A DNA stretch of 64,000 nt from Oenanthe sinensis. Its lineage: Eukaryota > Streptophyta > Magnoliopsida > Apiales > Apiaceae. A program made the translations under genes and the position numbers. Shown in pieces: positions 49,511-60,905 of the stretch. Positions within the stretch are counted from its first letter, which is position 1. Each line of letters opens with the position of its first letter. The notes beneath the pieces are model-generated. The model did no database searches and was not told the DNA's origin. It saw only the letters and a program-made list of their open reading frames with translations. The stretch covers positions 21,846,501-21,910,500 of the forward strand of contig CM053803.1 in NCBI GenBank assembly GCA_028671895.1. The letters are read 5' to 3'.

Positions 49511-50603
49511 GGGTTTTATATCAAACTGTCCACCGATCTCATCAAAATATATCGAATAACTCATCGATCTCCACAATGACTCATTTAAAACATTAAACTC
49601 ATAATATATATCACTCCGTTAAATGCTTAACGGTCAACATGGATTGACCGTTAGTCTGTTGACTAGTATACTGACTGGACCTATTATGTGGCATAATACG
49701 TGGATATTACATGGCTAAAAAATTTAAAAAATAAAATAAAAACATTACACGTCAAAACCAATAAATAATAAACATAATCAACATAATAGAGGGGAAACCA
49801 AAATACATGCAATACACTATACACACTACACCGATTGCTATTTCATGTCACACCTTTCATCTTTCATTTTCAACTGGGGCAAAACTCTAGTGCGATTGAA
49901 GGTTTGAAATTGATTGAAGCTTATATTACCAACATATTGTCCATTCCAGAGTTGATCAGAGTTTATCCACTGCAATCAGTTAAGGTACATAACAAGGTTT
50001 TTAGAGAACTAATGAAATTATATAGTTTTTTTTAATTGATTTTTCATTCATTATTCTGGGTTATTTATATTATATATGTGTGTGATCTTGATTTGTTATA
50101 TTATTATACATGTCATATGATGTGAAATCATCTTAATTGATTAGAGTTTGTATATATTTGGATGTAACAGTATGCCCACACACACGAATATAGAAGTTCA
50201 TCATCATGGTGAATTTGTTCCCCATCCTAAATGCTACTATATTGATGGAAAGATTGATGTGATCGAAAATGCGGATATTAACTTGTTGTCGTTTCGGGAT
50301 TTGAAAGATTGGGTTGCCTTATATGATTATAAGCCTGAGTGTTTTCTGTATTTTAAGAATAATGGACATACATGTGTATAAACTTTTTGGGATCCAGTTG
50401 TGTATAAACTGATACATATATGTGTTCTATTTTGCCACCTAATAGGTCTAGTCAGCATATTAACAGTCAATCCATGTTGACCGTTAAGTATTTAACGGAA
50501 TGATATATATTATGAGTTTAGTGTTTTAAATGAGTCGTCGTGGAGATCGATTGGTTACTTAATATATTTTGATGAGATCAGTGGTCAGTTTGATATAAAA
50601 CTC
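49511..50603. mobile_element. non-autonomous Mutator-like element (MULE) upstream of GPT
   Basis: Inverted repeats of about 180 bp (49511-49693 and 50430-50603) start GGGTTTTATATC / GAGTTTTATATC and are flanked by a 9-bp duplication AATTCTAAC / AATTCTTAC (49502-49510 and 50604-50612, one mismatch). Long inverted repeats with a 9-bp duplication fit Mutator. The centre keeps a short transposase-related frame (50172-50381). The element is close to the GPT promoter. Confidence 0.85.
50172..50381 (+). pseudogene. N-terminal PB1-like fragment of a MULE transposase
   Basis: A 69-residue frame from ATG 50172 to a TAA reads NIEVHHHGEFV and CYYIDGKIDVIENADINLLS, then LKDWVALYDY. This is like the PB1-like domain at the start of MuDR-type plant transposases. 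The rest of the transposase (DDE core, zinc finger) is absent. An upstream frame (49835-50035) has a GT at its end and an AG before this frame, so a spliced leader is possible. It is non-catalytic. Confidence 0.6.
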
Positions 50604-50633
50604 AATTCTTACTGCAAATCGCAATATATATTA

Positions 50634-52733
50634 TTAAATATATAAATAATTTATATCTCGTGCGATGCACGGGTCATAATATTTGAATTTTTTTATATGA
50701 TTTGAATTTATTTTAATATTATATGTATATAATTTTTCATATATTTGTATTTGTATTATAAATATAATCAGGGATTGCTTTACAACAAGTTCATCATCAT
50801 GCTGCCAACCTTTGTCATCTCCCTTGTCTCGTTTTCTTCCTCTTAGGTGAAGGCTTTTTGTGAAAAAAATTGAATTTTTGTCCACAATTGCTAACCAAAG
50901 TGCTCTACTACGTTGCCTCCAATAACATTCATCCTTCTCAAGCAAAAAATTCAAACGTTTCTCTTATCTTTCATTGTTTTTCAAAGTGTCGGATCATTGG
51001 ACTCCGATAGTTTGCGAAAATTCCTTTTACCTTCATTCATATTTTTATTTGTTCGAATAAGCAAAGACTTACGGTTGGAGCACCACCAAGATAGCTAGAG
51101 CCTGTATATTAGCTCCATGAAAAACGTCAAGCCAATAATCCCTTTCCCTTTACACACCCCTCTATCTAACTTCTCCATGATTACCCCATTCGTATATCTA
51201 CCACACCAAGTCATCTCATCTCATTACCCAAATCGCCAAATTCTTTCAAATTGCAATCATTCAGAGTTTCTTTAAACCTCTCCATAGCCACATAACTTCT
51301 CCTGTGACCCCCTTTTCTCTCATTTCCACTCACTCTACCAGTAATATGCCCATTTGAAAAATCCCAAACATTAATCCGCTCCACATCAATACTAGACCTC
51401 CACTAATAACAACTCGATCAACAATCCAACAATGCTCAAAATTTAATCTGTTACCAAGAGATAAAGCTTGACAACCTCGACTCCAAAAAAAACAATATCA
51501 GGCTTATAACTATTAACATGGGAAAGTAGTGCTTAGAATGTCCAGGAGTCCCTATTCCCCGATCATTCTAGCTTAAGAGATTCATTACTTTCGGCGGGCT
51601 TGCATATACAATGACAACAGTATTATAGATACAAAAGAAAACTTTTCACTAGCTGTGTTAGTATCCCGATCTTCATATTTCAGGTCACCTTCTTTATGAG
51701 TATCAACTCTACCACCCTCTGCAATGTAGCTCTGTTTCTCACTCTTTCCTTTATAGATTTTCTCCTTCTTCTATTCAGGTCTGCACACAACCCCCCTTAA
51801 CAATTGTTTGCTTCTGAACCCATAATAAAATCTGTCTCGTATGCCAACTCTCCAGCTAGTTCCAACTGTTCTTCATTGCATACCTCTTTCCAACTCAACC
51901 TTGTTCCATTTTTTTTCTCCGTTGACACTGTCAAGTTTCTTTATTTCATTTTGATTATGATGGCATGATATTGCATTTTCATCACTGAAATTTGGATCTT
52001 CTTTATCACGCGGCTCTTTATAACATGACAATTCAAACACCTTTTGAGATGTTTCCTTGATATAAGAGGAATTAATATGAACAAGATTTTCGCATCCTCT
52101 CCCTTGACTAGGAACCTCCATTTTCTCAAGTTGCTTTTCATCCGCTTCCATTCAGCATTTTCCCAAAGAATTGCTTGGTTCATCTCCGCCACTGTTTCCT
52201 TCCAAGAATTTTATTCTTAAATCGAAACCTGACTCAAATTCACTATCAATTTTAACCAAGGGCCATATATATCAACAATATTCCTATGAACATCTTTAAC
52301 TTTTAGTTGATCCTTACTACAAACACCTGAATCATGACCCCAAATTCCGCAGTTATAACATAAGTATGGAACTTTCTCAAATTTAAACCAACCCCAATGC
52401 TTTTCATTATTGACCTCCATAAATCTTCCCACAAAAATACTCTCATTTATTGGAAGTCGAACTTTCCCTGCTAACCATACCTTCTGTGTGTTTGTCCAAT
52501 TAATATCAAGAACTTCACCTGCAAACGATCCAAACTTTTTAACATACTAATATTGATAGCTTTTCTAGGCATACCCTTCAAATTTGCATCCTTCCAGTAA
52601 CCTGTTCCCGGCCAATCATCTAAAATCACAAATCACCTCCAAATAGCCATGTCGATTTCCCTAGCACTGCCCTTAGATCTCGAACATCATTGAACAAAAA
52701 CCGGCCATAGTAAATCCATTATCATAGTCAATG
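50634..52733 (-). pseudogene. decayed plant LINE (ORF1 then ORF2), minus strand
   Basis: From 52733 downwards: part of a DUF4283 domain (FLFNDVRDLRAVLGKSTWLF, near 52690-52640), then a CCHC knuckle with its typical surroundings (FEKVPYLCYNCGIWGHDSGVC, 52350-52230) and YGPWLK. A charged ORF1 tail follows (51873-52192). ORF2 remains include an endonuclease-like segment near 51420 and, at 50700-50950, LLEKDECYWRQRSRALWLA, found before the reverse transcriptase in plant L1-type elements. Stops and frameshifts are frequent. The reverse transcriptase itself is missing. The 5' end is cut exactly where an LTR begins (52734). Confidence 0.75.
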
Positions 52734-53876
52734 TGACGACCCGAAATCCGGGGTTAGCGGATTCGGTGCCACGATCGAACTGAAAATCCACAATATCTCA
52801 ACATACTAGCTTACAAGCCAATACATCTCCACAAATATAATAATATTAAGAATACATCTCTTGTCATACCCGGGCTATTCTAACAAGATAAGCTAGAACA
52901 ACAAAAAATATCATCAACTATTTCCAATAGCTCTAAAGTTTTTCCTTGCCCTTACCCGCTCTTCTCTGTAGGGATGTAAACATAGGGGTGAGCGAAACAA
53001 AACTCAGCAAGTATAAATTCGAGAGTAAATAGCTAGGTATCACGACGAATCAAAGAATCTCAAAATAAGAACTAAAATCGGGCAAGGGTTATCAAAGATA
53101 AGGAATTTAAATATCAAGAAAATACCTCAATTCTAATCAAGGAAACAGTGAAGCTGAATGAGATGGAATTCTAACAATAAGAAAATATCTCAAAAGAAGT
53201 TCACTACTCAAATCACAATTTAATAAATCCAGAAAATGGATAATAATTATACTCAAAAGCAATAATATCTCATATCACTTAGATACACAACAATTTATAA
53301 ATAAACAGTGACAATATATGAGATGGAACTTTAACAATAAAAAAATACACTCATAAATAAGTCACTGTTCAAAACATGCTTTAAAAGCTGTAAAATAATC
53401 ATAATATTTCACTTTGAAAATCCACTGGTCATTCTCATACTCACGATACTCAACAGGGAGATCAACCCCTGACTAAGCATCGCTACCTGTGATGAGCCGT
53501 TGTTTGATCAGAACCAGTTATCACCAACACACCATTAGCTAGTTTCGGGGAATCTTTTACCCCACATGAGTATTTCATCTCACGCCTGACGGTTAAGTAC
53601 AGTTAAGTACCAATAATTCAAATGCCTGAAGTCTCAATTAACCAGAGTTTATAAAATAATACTCTCAAAAGATTTTTCTCAAGTATCTCAGAATACTTCC
53701 ATTTATCACTAAATAATTTTCAAAGATCTCTCTCTAAAATATATATGTATAGTTGACTCAACAAATAGTCAACTCCACAATAATAGGAAGCCAAAATTGT
53801 ACGGAACTTATATCCATAATATATTTAAAAAAACTTGATGAAAAATGAGGAAATACCTCCTCAATTAAGAAATAAA

Positions 53877-56800
53877 GGCCATGTTTGGCAATTAGCAGTT
53901 AGCTGTTACGCCCCTAGATCCGGGGTCGGAGATCTGGGTCATCACGCTATCTTTTTCCTGTCATTATCACTTAATACTTAAATCTCAATTAATAATTATT
54001 CACCTACAGTGACCCCACAGTTCAAATATGCACACACACTGATTATAGTCTAAGAACGACATTAATAATTAGAAGTCATATGATCCATCAGAGTATAAGT
54101 TATTACAACGCCAAAAGAGAAAGTACTAAACTTATGAAATCAATACAGTTTCTACATGAAACGATATTGTTCGCTTAACGTTTGTTCTTATTAATAAGCT
54201 CCCATAAGTCATACTTATAAATAAGACGTATCAAAAGCAATTGCACTCATATCATACTCATATTCCCTACCTGAGGTAGAGTAGTGGAGAAGAGTCTACG
54301 GAAGACGCGTGCGTTTCCCACGCGCTTCCTCACTGTGTGTCTCGTACGCGGCATTCTTCTGACATGTTGTGTTGTGATATATAAAGAAAGCAAGAGGGAG
54401 TAACATAGCTCAGCAAGGATATAACTCTTTAAATATACTCTTTTTAAACATTGTTTAAAAACTGCAATATTATGCACACTTTTTGTACTCTACGAATTTG
54501 TAAAATAAACTTTTTTCAAAGTAGTTTGAACGAGTAACAAAGATCTCAAGATATCAATCACTGACAACACCATTGGTAACTTAGCACATAGGCCCTTGTT
54601 ACGATGTTGCAGCACAATTCCAATTGGAAGATGGGACTGTAACTGGAGCATTACATCACTCTTCTATCGTACATACACGTTGATCAATTGTAACATACGA
54701 CAACTCTCTTCATTTTTCTACATGTAGAAGGGGGAGGCACGGTGTTCTCTACCGTTATTGGGAATCACCCTAGACCGCATACGGGCCAAAGTGTTGAGCC
54801 GTGCGTCACTCGACCACTTACGCTATATCTCTTAGTCCACTGGAACAATCTATAACCTGGAACTGGAATTTAATCCTAGTTCCCCAAGTATATCATACTT
54901 GTTAATAGATTCACAAAACTCTGAATAGTACTGCCAGAATAATCGAGGCAGTCCTCTCACCACAAAGGTGCGTTGACCTCCGCCAACTGATGTCCTTTAT
55001 CAAGGAATGAAACTTATTTAAAACCACGACCCGAGAGTTAATCGGAAAACCTCTTATGATTTAAAAAGTTGAAAGTCCTACTACCGTAGGACAGTGATGC
55101 CAAAACACAACCGCTTTTGAGAAAATAAATCACCTTTTACTTCCTAGACCGAGTTCCCTATTTTTGATAAGTCCGAGAATATTTTATTCTTATTAAAAGA
55201 ATAAAATAAAATATAAATAGATATTAGAGAATCTTCACTATATTTAAATCAATTTTCTAAAGGTCAGAAAGTATTTTAAATAATTATCAAATACCTTAAA
55301 CAATTTTTAAATTAATTTAGAATATTTAATAAATATTTAATAAATATTTATTAAATAAATAAACATTTAATAGAGCCTTTTTTAAATAAATATTCAGAAT
55401 AATATTCATTAATTAAATAAATATTCAAATAATATTTATTAGCTCTATTTAATTCCTTTATCAAAAGAATATCAAAAATATATTTATTGGAATATTTATA
55501 ATCGTTATTTTAAAATAATCTGTCTACGGCATCTCCCGGATTATAACAGTATTTAAAATAACCTTCCGACTCCCGGTCTACGTTCAAAAATACGAAAGAC
55601 GCTCTACTCTTAGAGCCTCTATAAAACACCGGTATATATCTATAATACCTTATAGCATATAAACAAAACATCTGATGAAAGATTACACATCAGTTCGTAA
55701 TATCAATAAATAGTTATATCACAATAACAACAGTTTTTAAATATAATAGTGGTACATAAAGTACGATTTTGAAAACTTTCCTGGTGTCCTTAGAGCGTTT
55801 GGGGTTCATGAGTTTGTTCGGCGATCTGTTCAATAAAACATAACGTATTACTACTTACTCGCGTAACTCAATTATCGTTCAATACGTACGTTTGAGCCGA
55901 AACTCCGACATGTCTTAGATGACTCATTCTAGACCCGTTTTATCTTAAGGACACATGTTAATCATTTAAGTCAAACACTTGGTCTATGACCCATTCTCAA
56001 TTTCCACTTTACTTAGTCATTTATAAATCCACTTTCCAAGTAAACACTTAAGGGGTCTCACTTGTACCTCCTTAGCTTCAACATTTTTATAATATCGAAT
56101 ATTTAACATTTGTTCGTGAAATTTTGCAGAGACATTAGTCATTGTCCAACATATTTATTCTCCAAATTGCATGATATTTGACAACTGTTAAAGGGTCCGT
56201 TTATATTTACAAAGGGAGTCATTCATAGCAGTTTGGTCATTTTAGTCACCTCCACTAAAACTAGCTTTTCTCCTAAACCGTAAATCGGAATAACATGATT
56301 CAAGCGTTAAAACAAACTATGAACCAAGATTTATTCAACCATAGTCAGTGGTGACAAGTTCCAGTGCCATTTTAGTTTGGTACTTCTAGTTCAAATGAGT
56401 CCAAGAAAATTAGGCATTACGACGGCTATAAACGTAACGTTTTCCGGATTCAACCAAGTGAAATCCATTCACAAACAACAATCCCAATCATCAACATGCT
56501 ACTATGGAAATACCATTTAACTACTCATTTAGTGACTTTCGACCAACAGTTATTTTACAATTTCATCCAACAACACAAACATCATTCTAGCTAATAACAT
56601 CTTAGTCATGCTTTTACATATACTCATATATCAACTTGTGCTTCATGCAACCTTAACCAAAATCTCAAAGATGGAGGGTGTTCATACCTTTTTGATGCTT
56701 TGTCAACACCTTATTAGAGTCTAAGATTCTTGAGAAGTACTTGTCTTAACCTTGGAAGCCTTGATCTCATAAGAACACCTCAAGAACACAATTAATATTA

Positions 56801-57938
56801 CTATTCATTACTATTCATTCTCATCTTTGATCATGAATTTAACTATGAAATACTTGGAGCATGAGATTGAGATTTTGAACATACCTTAGTTAATAATTAT
56901 AGGATCTATGCTTAAAATCCTAGAATTTATGGATGGAATGAGCTTCACTTTGCAATCCTATTTTCTTTTCTTTCTTGCTTGTTGCCGAATAGAATGGAGC
57001 AAAAAGGGAGAGAGATTTTGTTACTTTACTTGCTTGGTTGCTTTATGAAAAGTGTAGTAATTGAAAAGGCAAAGTATGGCTTGGTTGCTTAAGTCAAGGA
57101 AGTATGGTAACTTGTATCCTTCTTTTCCCATTTTTAAGGAACTATGTCCTTAACCACTTAGTTGGTGACTTGGTTAGCTTTATTGGCTAGTTACACTTCT
57201 AGTTGTATGGTTAGTAATCTGATTTGGTTGCCACCAATATAGTTGCATGGGTTGCATGATTTTGGTGCACTTTACTTGTCGTAGTACTAACATCGTAATA
57301 CAAATATTTATGATTCTCAATTCTTCAATTCATCTAGGATCATAATTTCTATGATTTATAATCCTCTAGTTATCCCATAATCCTCGTATTCCTCGATACC
57401 TTGTAAATTACGAAAAAATTAGTAAAAATAAAAATTCTCGGATTCCGACAGCTTTTACATACACTCATTTATTTCGTACTATCGTAATATAATCTCGGAT
57501 TTTTAATCTCCTATCATTTATATAGTGTGGGCTAAAAATGTTTTTCATAAACTTATACAATTACTATTCATACATGTTTCAAATGGTTACAAAATTCGGG
57601 TTATTACATTAGTGGTTAGCTGTTAGCGGATTAAATTAGCTGTTTTGACTAGCTGATTGAAGTAACTATTTTGACTAACGTATTGAATTAACTGTTTTGT
57701 ATGAAACTGTTTGGTAAATAGCTGTTTGAGTATTTTTGTACTTTAAATAGGAACATGTCAATCCTCTAATTGAAAAACCTCATCAAAGTAGCTTTTTAAA
57801 AATTAGTTTTTTGAGTCCAAACCGCTATTTCAATCCGCTAACTACCAAACACCAATTATAGATGATTCACATGGTCAAACCTCTAATATATCTTAAAACT
57901 CTAATATTTTCCCAAACCTCTAACTTCCAAACATGGCC
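53877..57938. mobile_element. MITE interrupted by a 3.7-kb LTR
   Basis: The two pieces (53877-53903 and 57609-57938) have matching terminal inverted repeats GGCCATGTTTGG / CCAAACATGGCC and repeated GTTAGCTGTTAG-type motifs. Without the insertion it is about 352 bp. AAA flanks both ends, compatible with a 3-bp duplication of the Tourist (PIF/Harbinger) class, though this is weak in an AT-rich setting. Confidence 0.7.
53904..57608 (-). mobile_element. 3.7-kb solo LTR, Gypsy type (inner layer of nest)
   Basis: Begins TGTTACGCCCCTAGATCC and ends TTCGGGTTATTACA, flanked by TTAGC / TTAGT (53899-53903 and 57609-57613, one mismatch), consistent with a 5-bp duplication. No gag, pol or second LTR is visible in 3705 bp, so it is read as a long solo LTR. 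A GCTGAG leader-like motif on the minus strand (about 54400) suggests minus orientation. A minus-strand frame at 54247-54477 is not led by a known protein. Confidence 0.65.
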
Positions 57939-58500
57939 AAAATATTTTTAAAGCTTTGATGAAAATATTAACTCGAATAAGATATTGAGATTTTAAATAA
58001 ATACTTCGTAATATTTTGAGAAAATATTTAAGAGAAACCAGAAGTCTAAATAACTTTAAAATCTCGAAGTATAAAAGTTTTTAGCTCGAAAAAGAATATT
58101 TATAAATATAACACTTGTAAAGCATGAATAGGGAGTTCACTATCTTAATAAAACTATTTTTAGAAGATTAAATCTTGGAAATAATAAGAGGAATAAATAT
58201 TTAAGAAAATTTTAAAGTCCACTTGAAGTTTTGGAAAGCTGATTTTCTAAAAAAATAAACAAGGTCATAAGAGTGAACACTAACAACAGGAGAAATTCAC
58301 ATGTCACGAAAATATTCAACACACTCGATTATAAAGATAGATCGAGTCAGCAGTATCTCAAATAATATGATCCTGTCTCACAGGACATCACAATGGCTTC
58401 CAATCTCAACAATTACAGAATCGAAATTCAACATTTTGAAGATAAAAGTGGAAGTATATTTGCCTTGTGTAGGAGGTATGCAACACCTAGAGTAAAATAA

Positions 58501-59040
58501 TCAGAATAACTCTTATGTTTTATCCTGCTCGATCACAAGTTGACGGTCTACACCAATAATATAAATATTTTAATACAACCGTGATAGTTGAATAATTATT
58601 ATTAGTTTATCCCTATATTTTAAGTATTTTTGTATGAAATTAGATTATTATTTAATGTGTTTTAATGTTTTATTGTAGGAATCAAGAATTTGTAGGATTG
58701 GAGCTTAAAGTGCAATATTTGGAGTTAATTAATCCAAAATTTGGATTTTTGGACAATTTGCATAATATTTACTGTATGGGCTCTATGTGAAGTTCTACAA
58801 TTCAGTTTTAGGCCCATAAATTGTCATTGGAAAGCTTGGAACCTTTACTTCTATCGGGCCCATAATTTATGTCTTCTCTAATCTGTCCAGAAAAGCCGAA
58901 CAACAGCAGCCTACGAATTTCCTATTTAGAATTATATTCTATTTAGGAATATTTCTTGTATTTTAATTAATTCATTAAAGACACTTTTAGAGATTACAAT
59001 ATATAATAATATAATAGAAATAACTTGTCAAACATTTCAA
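58501..59040. other. repeat-like DNA between nested LTRs and Copia fragment
   Basis: No gene. It may include the right end of the outer LTR and the 3' non-coding part of the minus-strand Copia element whose pol follows. Confidence 0.35.
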
Positions 59041-59043
59041 GAA

Positions 59044-59675
59044 TTAAACATAATTAATCATACCTAAATCACAAACCAATCCATTGAAGGTAGATTCAAC
59101 TAGTGGTTTGGTAAAAATATTTGCAAGTTGTCTTTCACTAGGGACAAAATGTAATTCAATAATACCATTCATTACATGGTCCCTAATGAAGTGATACCAT
59201 ATGTCTATGTGCTTAGTCCTTGAGTGTTGAACTGGATTTTCAATTATGGCAGTTACATTTGTGTTGTCACAGAATATTAGATTTTTTCTTAAATTAAATC
59301 CATAATCAAATAGTTGGTTCCTCATCCATAACACTTGTAACAACTTCCAGCATCAATATATTCAACCTCTGATGTGGATGTGGAAACTGAATTTTGCTTT
59401 TTACTAAACCATGATACAAGCTTATTTCCTAGAAATTGACATGCGCCAGTTATACTTTTTTTGTCAATTCTACAACATGCATAGTCTGCATCTGAATAAC
59501 CAATTAGATCAAATCCAGATTCCCTAGGGTACCAAATACCAAGATTTGGTGTTCCTTTGAGATATCTGAATATTCTTTTTATAGCAATCAAATGAGACTT
59601 TTTAGGATCAGCTTGAAACCTAGCACAAAGACATGTAGCAAACATTATGTTTGACCTACTTTCAGTTAGATAAAC
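59044..59675 (-). pseudogene. Copia pol C-terminus (RT end and RNase H), interrupted
   Basis: Minus strand: from 59675 the reading is LTESRSNIMFATCLCARFQ, then FRYLKGTPNLGIWY and GYSDADYACC (RNase H start), SWFSKKQNSVSTST, a one-base frameshift near 59335, then LWMRNQL, CDNTNVTAI, HIDIWYHFIRDHV and FTKPL to a natural-looking end at 59044. Sequence and order are typical of Sirevirus-like Copia pol. The upstream part of the reverse transcriptase is cut off exactly at the start of the plus-strand LTR at 59676. Confidence 0.9.
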
Positions 59676-60846
59676 TGTTAGGAATTATGAGTTTTGATGA
59701 TAATAAATTACTTAGAATTTCAATAGGGATTTAAAATTCATTGTAACTGGTTGAAGCAAATGTGACTTATAAATATCCATTGACTAGGAAACCAGTTATC
59801 AGTTGAAGCTTGTTTATCAACTGATAAACTGGATTGTAACATTTGATTCATGTTTCATTATCAATTGATTGTATTGCCTCAATGGATGCTATGAAATAGT
59901 CGACTGATGTTATTGACTTCAATTTATAGCTTCTCAACTGATGTGAAGAATGGCTGATCAATTATAAATATTTTAAGTCAGGATTCTCACAAGTGAAGTG
60001 ATTAACTGATATTGGAGTCGATGGATGAAGACACTACTCAACGGATAAAAGCTATCAACGGATACAAGTCATCAAAGGATAAAGGCAATCAACGGATAAG
60101 GGATCATCAATGGATAGGGAGTCGATGGATAACTCAAATAGCCATCGATTCAATAACTGATCAATGGATATCTTATCCATCGATGGATAAGCAAAGGAGA
60201 ATCAACTGATATGCTTAACATCATTTATCAGTTGATTAAGGTTTCTCAATTTAGTTAAAGACAAGGAGAAAGGAAACTGTGCAGAAACTGAATCATTGGA
60301 AGACAGTCCTGTCAGGATTGTGAAGACTTTCAAGGCAACACGGTCTTCAAGGAATTCATCAAGACAAAGATACTTTCAAGACTAGATAGGTCCAAAGAAG
60401 ACTGTTCGAGTAGCTAATTTCTATTTTCATGTAAACATTGTAAGTTGTAATTTTATAATGTTATCTGTCGATAGGAATTAGAAGTGGAGAAAACCACTAT
60501 ATAGTGATTAGTAGTTCATTGTAGCAAAGTGTAGAAAAGAAGAAAACAGTGAAAAGACTGTAAGCACTACTGTGTAGAAACACTTTGTAAGCAGCTTGGT
60601 ATTTTTACTAAGATTAATTGAAAGAAAAAACATACTAGTGGAAAACCAACCCACTAGTAATTTTTAATATTGTCTTTTCTGTTTTCAATACTTTAATTTC
60701 TGCATTCTTAGTTCAATCAATTTTTTTTATATATATACACTCAAACACTCTAATTGAACAAACTTAAATCCGCAAGAATTTAAATAATTCTTAAGTTTGT
60801 ATTCAACCCCCTTCTCCAAACTTAGTGTACTTAAGGGCAAATAACA
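59676..60846 (+). mobile_element. 5' LTR of Sirevirus-type Copia element
   Basis: Begins TGTTAGGAATTATG and ends AAATAACA, 1171 bp, with the primer-binding site two bases further on. The 3' part has the CAACCCCCTTCTCC tract usual for these LTRs. A TATA-like CACTATATAGTG lies near 60490. Between 59780 and 60240 it is crowded with at least a dozen copies of TCAACGGATAA / TCAACTGATAA / TCGATGGATAA in both orientations. It is inserted in the pol gene of another Copia; the 3' LTR is outside the window. Confidence 0.9.
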
Positions 60847-60848
60847 AT

Positions 60849-60860
60849 TGGTATCAGAGT
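60849..60860 (+). other. primer-binding site (initiator Met tRNA)
   Basis: TGGTATCAGAGT matches the plant Copia minus-strand primer site (TGGTATCAGAGC) at 11 of 12 bases, two bases after the LTR end. Confidence 0.92.
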
Positions 60861-60905
60861 CTGCTTTCAACATACAGAAAGTTAAGATCTAAAAGTACAT
60901 CAAGT

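Larger units (their letters stand above)
52734..58500 (-). mobile_element. Gypsy-type LTR (outer layer of nest), right end uncertain
   Basis: Starting at 52734 with TGTGACGACCCGAAATCC, the plus-strand view of a chromovirus-type LTR end, it breaks into the LINE ORF1. On the minus strand it has TTGCTGAG and CATCCCTACAG, a leader splice-like pattern I associate with Tekay-like LTRs (52960-53020). The sequence runs to 53876, is interrupted by a MITE (53877-57938) and resumes after it. Its right end was not found; about 58500 is a rough limit. No gag-pol is present, so it is a solo or truncated LTR. Confidence 0.5.

Noticed and set aside
50655..50680. CTCGTGCGATGCACGGGTC resembling a Helitron hairpin
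   Set aside because: No CTRR terminus in either orientation at the right spacing; kept as an unexplained similarity.
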